Assembly: GCA_002305715.1 (NCBI GenBank)
Contig: DBQD01000066.1
Span: 44,137-54,383, forward strand
DNA from: Proteiniphilum sp. UBA1403
GTDB lineage: Bacteria; Bacteroidota; Bacteroidia; Bacteroidales; Dysgonomonadaceae
Length of the DNA: 10,247 nt
Direction: 5' to 3'
Position numbers and translations under genes: made by a program. Positions 7,300-10,247 of the stretch are shown one piece after another. Below the pieces are notes generated by a model. That model did not search any database. It was not told the origin of the DNA and was given only the letters and a program-made list of their open reading frames with translations. The first letter of the stretch is position 1, and the number at the start of each line of letters is the position of its first letter.

Positions 7300-8460
7300 T
7301 CAAGAAAGAGTGTAAGGAGGGAGGCAGCTTTCTAGTATCTCCCTTGTTACCTCACCCGTCACGTTCTGGTTTTCACCATAAGCTGCACCGCGTTCGTTGA
7401 AGCGCTTGGCTATAATTTCGATGGTTTCTTCACCAATTCCTTCTTCCGACAAGCGAGTGGTCAGTCCGAGTGAACGATAAAAAGCCTCTGTCAATGCGAT
7501 AGCTTTATTTGCACGTTCTTCGTCTGTACCTGTTGTAATACCGAATATACGTTCCCCATATTGAACCAGCTTTGCCTGTTTTTGGGGCTTCAATACACGT
7601 AACAGACCCGGCAATACAATAGCCAAAGAATGTCCATGAGTGGTGCCGTGAAGAGCCGTCAGTTCGTGACCAATATTGTGCGTAGCCCAGTCTTGTGTAA
7701 TTCCCATGCGTATGAAATCGTTCAATGCAAGTGTGGCAGCTAGCATATAGTCGGCCATGAGATCATAGTCGTGCGGATTTTCTTTGATCTTTGGTGCAAT
7801 CTCAATAATGGAAGAAAGTACCCCTTCCGCCCAACGATCCATGATGCGTGACTGTCCTGTAGTGGTCATATACTGCTCCATGACATGGGTAAATGCATCG
7901 GCAAGACCGCACGCAATTTGATGTTCAGAGAGAGAGTAGGTCACTTCCGGATCGAGAATTGAGAATCGAGGATAATCGCCAAAGAATCCATATTTCTCCT
8001 TTGTTTCATCTCTTGAGATTACAGCAGCACCATTCATTTCAGAGCCTGTTGCCGGTACAGTCATCACCGATGCAAACGCAATCTGTTCAGGTGCATATCC
8101 TTCCAGGACAATATCCCATGCCTCTTTTTCCGATGCAATGCCGGCCGCAATTAGCTTGGTACCATCGAGTACGGAGCCACCGCCTACCGCCAGTAGGTAA
8201 TCGATCTTATTCTCTTTACCCAACTGAATTGCTTTACGCAATGTCTCCACGTGTGGATTGGGTTCAATACCCCAGAATTCAATGTAGTTACGTCCTTTGA
8301 GCGCTTCCTTTACCTGGTCGTACACGCAGTTGCGTTTCACGCTACCTCCCCCAAAGGTGAGCATTAGGTTTACGTTCTCGGGAAGCAGTTCCGGTAGTCT
8401 CGCAATCTCTCCTTTTCCGAAAACTAATTTAGTCGGGTTTTGAAAAACAAAATTCTTCAT
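7300..8460 (-). CDS. Iron-containing alcohol dehydrogenase, YqhD/BdhA type
   Basis: A 386-residue cytoplasmic enzyme of the group III metal-dependent alcohol dehydrogenases, which in this subfamily mostly reduce aldehydes to alcohols with NAD(P)H. The N-terminal Rossmann-like part (1-180) carries FGGGSVKRN (36-44) and AVGGGSVLDGTK (91-102), both typical of YqhD and butanol dehydrogenases. The C-terminal helical part binds the metal. Asp188, His192, His261 and His275 have exactly the spacing of Asp194, His198, His267 and His281 in E. coli YqhD, and His265 matches the conserved histidine between them. Length and start (MKNFVFQNPTKLVFGKG) fit the family. Likely roles are detoxifying short aldehydes or disposing of reducing power in fermentation; the cofactor preference (NADPH in YqhD) is inferred. 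It is divergent from lemA and 69 bp upstream of the protease gene. Confidence 0.95.
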   Translation of the reverse strand: MKNFVFQNPTKLVFGKGEIARLPELLPENVNLMLTFGGGSVKRNCVYDQVKEALKGRNYIEFWGIEPNPHVETLRKAIQLGKENKIDYLLAVGGGSVLDGTKLIAAGIASEKEAWDIVLEGYAPEQIAFASVMTVPATGSEMNGAAVISRDETKEKYGFFGDYPRFSILDPEVTYSLSEHQIACGLADAFTHVMEQYMTTTGQSRIMDRWAEGVLSSIIEIAPKIKENPHDYDLMADYMLAATLALNDFIRMGITQDWATHNIGHELTALHGTTHGHSLAIVLPGLLRVLKPQKQAKLVQYGERIFGITTGTDEERANKAIALTEAFYRSLGLTTRLSEEGIGEETIEIIAKRFNERGAAYGENQNVTGEVTREILESCLPPYTLS

Positions 8461-8566
8461 GTCTAATACGTTTATCTATACTATCTGTTGTGTAAGTTAT
8501 GAATGTTCCACTAAAAATATCAATACATCCAGTTAAAACATCTTTGGATGCATGGTTGTTCAGCAA

Positions 8567-8597
8567 CAAAGATACGTAGTAAATATGTTGTTCCATA
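8567..8597 (-). promoter_or_regulatory. Candidate Bacteroidota promoter for the alcohol dehydrogenase gene
   Basis: On the minus strand, TATCTTTG (8574-8567) is an exact TAnnTTTG -7 box, and TATG (8597-8594) lies exactly 19 bases upstream in place of the -33 TTTG. The predicted start of transcription is near 8560, giving a leader of about 100 bases before the ATG at 8460. That leader can form a small hairpin (CATCCA 8526-8531 with TGGATG 8545-8550). I do not recognise it as any known riboswitch. Confidence 0.6.
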
Positions 8598-8623
8598 GAT
8601 AAAAAATATAAAAAAAAATATTG

Positions 8624-8631
8624 TACCTTTA
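8624..8631 (+). promoter_or_regulatory. Candidate -7 box for the lemA-DUF2207 pair
   Basis: TACCTTTA differs from TAnnTTTG only in the last base. It follows an A-rich tract (8600-8618), a common setting for Bacteroidales promoters. There is no recognisable -33 element. Transcription would start near 8638, about 40 bases before lemA, and would diverge from the alcohol dehydrogenase promoter in the same 219-bp gap. Confidence 0.4.
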
Positions 8632-8679
8632 GCCTCTGTGAATTAATAGACAAGTATCTAACATCTAAAATGTAAATTT

Positions 8680-9237
8680 ATGGGATTCGCATTTCTTATC
8701 ATTCTTGCACTAATCGTGCTGTTGCTTCTTTATGGAGTTTCTGTGTACAATAAGTTGGTTCGTTTGCGTGTCCTCGTTGAGGAAGCTTGGAGCGGTATCA
8801 ATGTACAATTGAAAAAGAGACACGACCTCATACCTAACTTGGTGGAGACCGTGAAAGGGTATGCCACGCACGAAAAGGAAACATTTGAAAATGTAACCCA
8901 AGCAAGAGCAAATGCAATGCAGGCTACCGATGTGAAATCGCAAGAGGCTGCTGAAAACAACCTGAACAACGCCCTTGTTAAGTTGTTGGCTGTGGCTGAA
9001 CAATATCCTGAACTAAAGGCAAACCAGAACTTCTTACAGTTGCAGAATCAGCTGAGCGTGATTGAATCGGATATTGAAAAATCGCGCAGATACTACAACG
9101 GCACGGTACGCGAAAAGAATATCATGATCGATACCTTCCCGAGCAACATTATTGCCAATATGTTTCAATTTACCAAGTCTCTCTTTTTCGAGCTTGAAAA
9201 TGAGGCTGAAAAGGAGGTTCCACAGATAAAATTCTAA
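8680..9237 (+). CDS. lemA: LemA family protein
   Basis: A 185-residue membrane-anchored protein. Residues 4-22 form one N-terminal transmembrane segment with the start just outside it. The rest is a long helical bundle carrying the LemA hallmarks: YNKLVRLRVLVEEAW (23-37), VQLKKRHDLIPNLVETVKGY (42-61), YPELKANQNFLQLQNQL (109-125) and RRYYNGTVREKN (136-147), ending with FPSNIIANMFQF (153-164). Length is normal for the family. The molecular function is unknown; the bundle is presumed to lie outside the cytoplasm. The start at 8680 is well supported by the family N-terminus. Its stop codon overlaps the ATG of the DUF2207 gene by one base (TAATG), which indicates a transcriptionally and probably translationally coupled pair. 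The symbol follows the Listeria family name and does not imply a proven role. Confidence 0.95.
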   Translation: MGFAFLIILALIVLLLLYGVSVYNKLVRLRVLVEEAWSGINVQLKKRHDLIPNLVETVKGYATHEKETFENVTQARANAMQATDVKSQEAAENNLNNALVKLLAVAEQYPELKANQNFLQLQNQLSVIESDIEKSRRYYNGTVREKNIMIDTFPSNIIANMFQFTKSLFFELENEAEKEVPQIKF

Positions 9238-10247
9238 TGCGCCAATTTCTTGTTTTTCTTCTTTTATTCCTCTCCTCGCTTTCACTTACGGCCCAAGAGG
9301 AAAAAATGATTGCATTCCATGCGGATATAAAACTCGACACCACAGGCTTGACTGTTGTGCGTGAACAGATTCGCATATATGCTGCTGGTGATATTTTTAA
9401 GCGAGGTATAACTAGAGCCTTGCCACTTAGTAGGCGAGATAAGGATAATAACCGCATAAAAATAACCTATCGAGTACAGGAGGTTTTACTGGATGGAAAA
9501 TCGGTGAATTATTTTACCGAAAAGGAAAACGACGATCTAGTTATTTACGTGGGTGAAAGAGACAAGTTCCTTGATCCCGGTTATTATACCTATGAGCTGC
9601 TTTACGAAACAGGAGGGCATGTAGGGTTCTTTGAAAACTACGACGAACTTAGCTGGAACATTAACGGTGCTTCTGATAAAACAATTGATTCTGTAAGCGC
9701 AATCTTGTGGTTGCCTATAGAGGCTGAGATACTTGGTTTTCATTGTTATACCGGTCTATATGGCTCCACCGAAACAAACTGCATCACCGACATAAGAGAT
9801 GATGGGACAATTTATACGATTGCAACGCTGTTGCCTCCTGGTGAGCAGCTTACACTCTCGGTTGGCTTCACCAAGGGTATTGTCACACAACCACCTGCAC
9901 CCAAACCTCGAAAACTAACATGGTTTCACCGAAACGGGCTGTTTATCATTAGCTTAATATGGGTAGCTGTGTTGCTATTTTATTATATTCTCACCTGGCG
10001 TAAACATGGAATTGACCCACCAAAGCCGGTAGTCATTCCTCAGTTTTCACCACCAGATGGTCTATCGCCTGCAGCTGTCGGTATGTTACACAAAGGGCAT
10101 TTTCTTGACGACCTAGTTACTGCTTCCATTGTAAATCTCTCGGTGAAAGGATTTATCCGTATTGAAGAGGTGATGGCAAAAGCAGGGCTCTTTGGTATGC
10201 GCCGCGACAGACGGTATTCTCTCGTCAAATTAAAAGAAAACGACGAG
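9237..10247 (+). CDS. DUF2207 domain membrane protein, 3' end outside the window
   Basis: An open frame of 337 codons runs from the ATG at 9237 to the window edge without a stop. Residues 1-19 form a signal peptide (MRQFLVFLLLFLSSLSLTA, then QEE). Residues about 25-215 form a beta-rich domain outside the cytoplasm with the DUF2207 features YYTYELLYET (116-125) and VGFFENYDELSWNI (129-142). A transmembrane helix lies at about 233-254, followed by the conserved cytoplasmic entry IPQFSPPDGLSPAAVGMLHK (267-286) and a winged-helix-like start (DDLVTASIVNLSVKGFIRIE, 291-310). Family members are usually well over 500 residues, with more membrane segments and often a glycine-rich end, so roughly half is probably missing. 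The function is unknown; adjacency to lemA is common across bacteria and suggests a joint envelope role. AAGGAGG at 9211-9217 is about 19 bases before the ATG, too far for a normal ribosome-binding site. Confidence 0.9.
   Translation, partial: MRQFLVFLLLFLSSLSLTAQEEKMIAFHADIKLDTTGLTVVREQIRIYAAGDIFKRGITRALPLSRRDKDNNRIKITYRVQEVLLDGKSVNYFTEKENDDLVIYVGERDKFLDPGYYTYELLYETGGHVGFFENYDELSWNINGASDKTIDSVSAILWLPIEAEILGFHCYTGLYGSTETNCITDIRDDGTIYTIATLLPPGEQLTLSVGFTKGIVTQPPAPKPRKLTWFHRNGLFIISLIWVAVLLFYYILTWRKHGIDPPKPVVIPQFSPPDGLSPAAVGMLHKGHFLDDLVTASIVNLSVKGFIRIEEVMAKAGLFGMRRDRRYSLVKLKENDE

Noticed and set aside
7893..8300. 135-codon open frame on the plus strand opposite the alcohol dehydrogenase gene
   Set aside because: It is entirely antisense to a well-conserved gene, and its translation is rich in His, Gln, Arg and Pro without a recognisable domain, as expected for a shadow frame.
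8429..8653. Minus-strand 74-codon frame in the lemA/alcohol dehydrogenase gap
   Set aside because: It starts upstream of the predicted alcohol dehydrogenase transcription start, overlaps that gene's start in another frame, and has no protein-like features beyond AT-rich composition.
8670..8675. Start-stop pair ATGTAA just before the lemA start codon
   Set aside because: It could in principle affect initiation at lemA, but such a hexamer is likely by chance in this AT-rich leader and nothing else supports a role.

Overview
The window looks like ordinary chromosomal sequence from a member of the Bacteroidota, most likely a Bacteroidales relative of the Porphyromonadaceae/Dysgonomonadaceae type. 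This is inferred from TAnnTTTG-type -7 promoter boxes, the lack of Shine-Dalgarno sequences before nearly all genes, an SPII lipoprotein with an acidic residue after the lipobox cysteine, and the general look of the proteins. No genus can be named from the sequence alone. I see no mobile element, integrase, CRISPR array, tRNA or rRNA.

Left part (1-2210, + strand): a small Crp/Fnr-family regulator is followed by two PhnB-like VOC (glyoxalase-fold) proteins, the first with two fused domains and the second with one. Each gene is separated by about 100-130 bp, and the first VOC gene has a good -7 box of its own, so this is a loose cluster rather than a tight operon.

Middle part (2249-8460, - strand): a strong stem-loop terminator at 2249-2292 lies between the convergent second VOC gene and a PQQ-type glucose/sorbosone dehydrogenase lipoprotein. 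Upstream of the dehydrogenase, a 400 bp non-coding stretch holds a six-unit, 11-bp tandem repeat and a textbook terminator belonging to the next gene. That gene encodes a 1094-residue secreted tricorn-type protease (beta-propeller, PDZ, S41 catalytic domain) with its catalytic residues in place. It is preceded by a YqhD/BdhA-type iron-containing alcohol dehydrogenase with all four metal ligands. The protease and the alcohol dehydrogenase each have a candidate promoter with the same layout, TATG-N19-TAnnTTTG.

Right part (8680-10247, + strand): lemA, divergent from the alcohol dehydrogenase, overlaps by one base the start of a DUF2207 membrane protein that runs off the window. This is a recurrent bacterial gene pair of poorly understood envelope function.

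The genes appear to be separate housekeeping or accessory functions: small-molecule VOC enzymes, aldehyde/alcohol reduction, periplasmic peptide breakdown, periplasmic sugar oxidation and an envelope pair. They do not form one pathway. I found no convincing new system. The items most worth a second look are the 11-bp minisatellite, the LemA-DUF2207 pair, and the question of where PQQ would come from.
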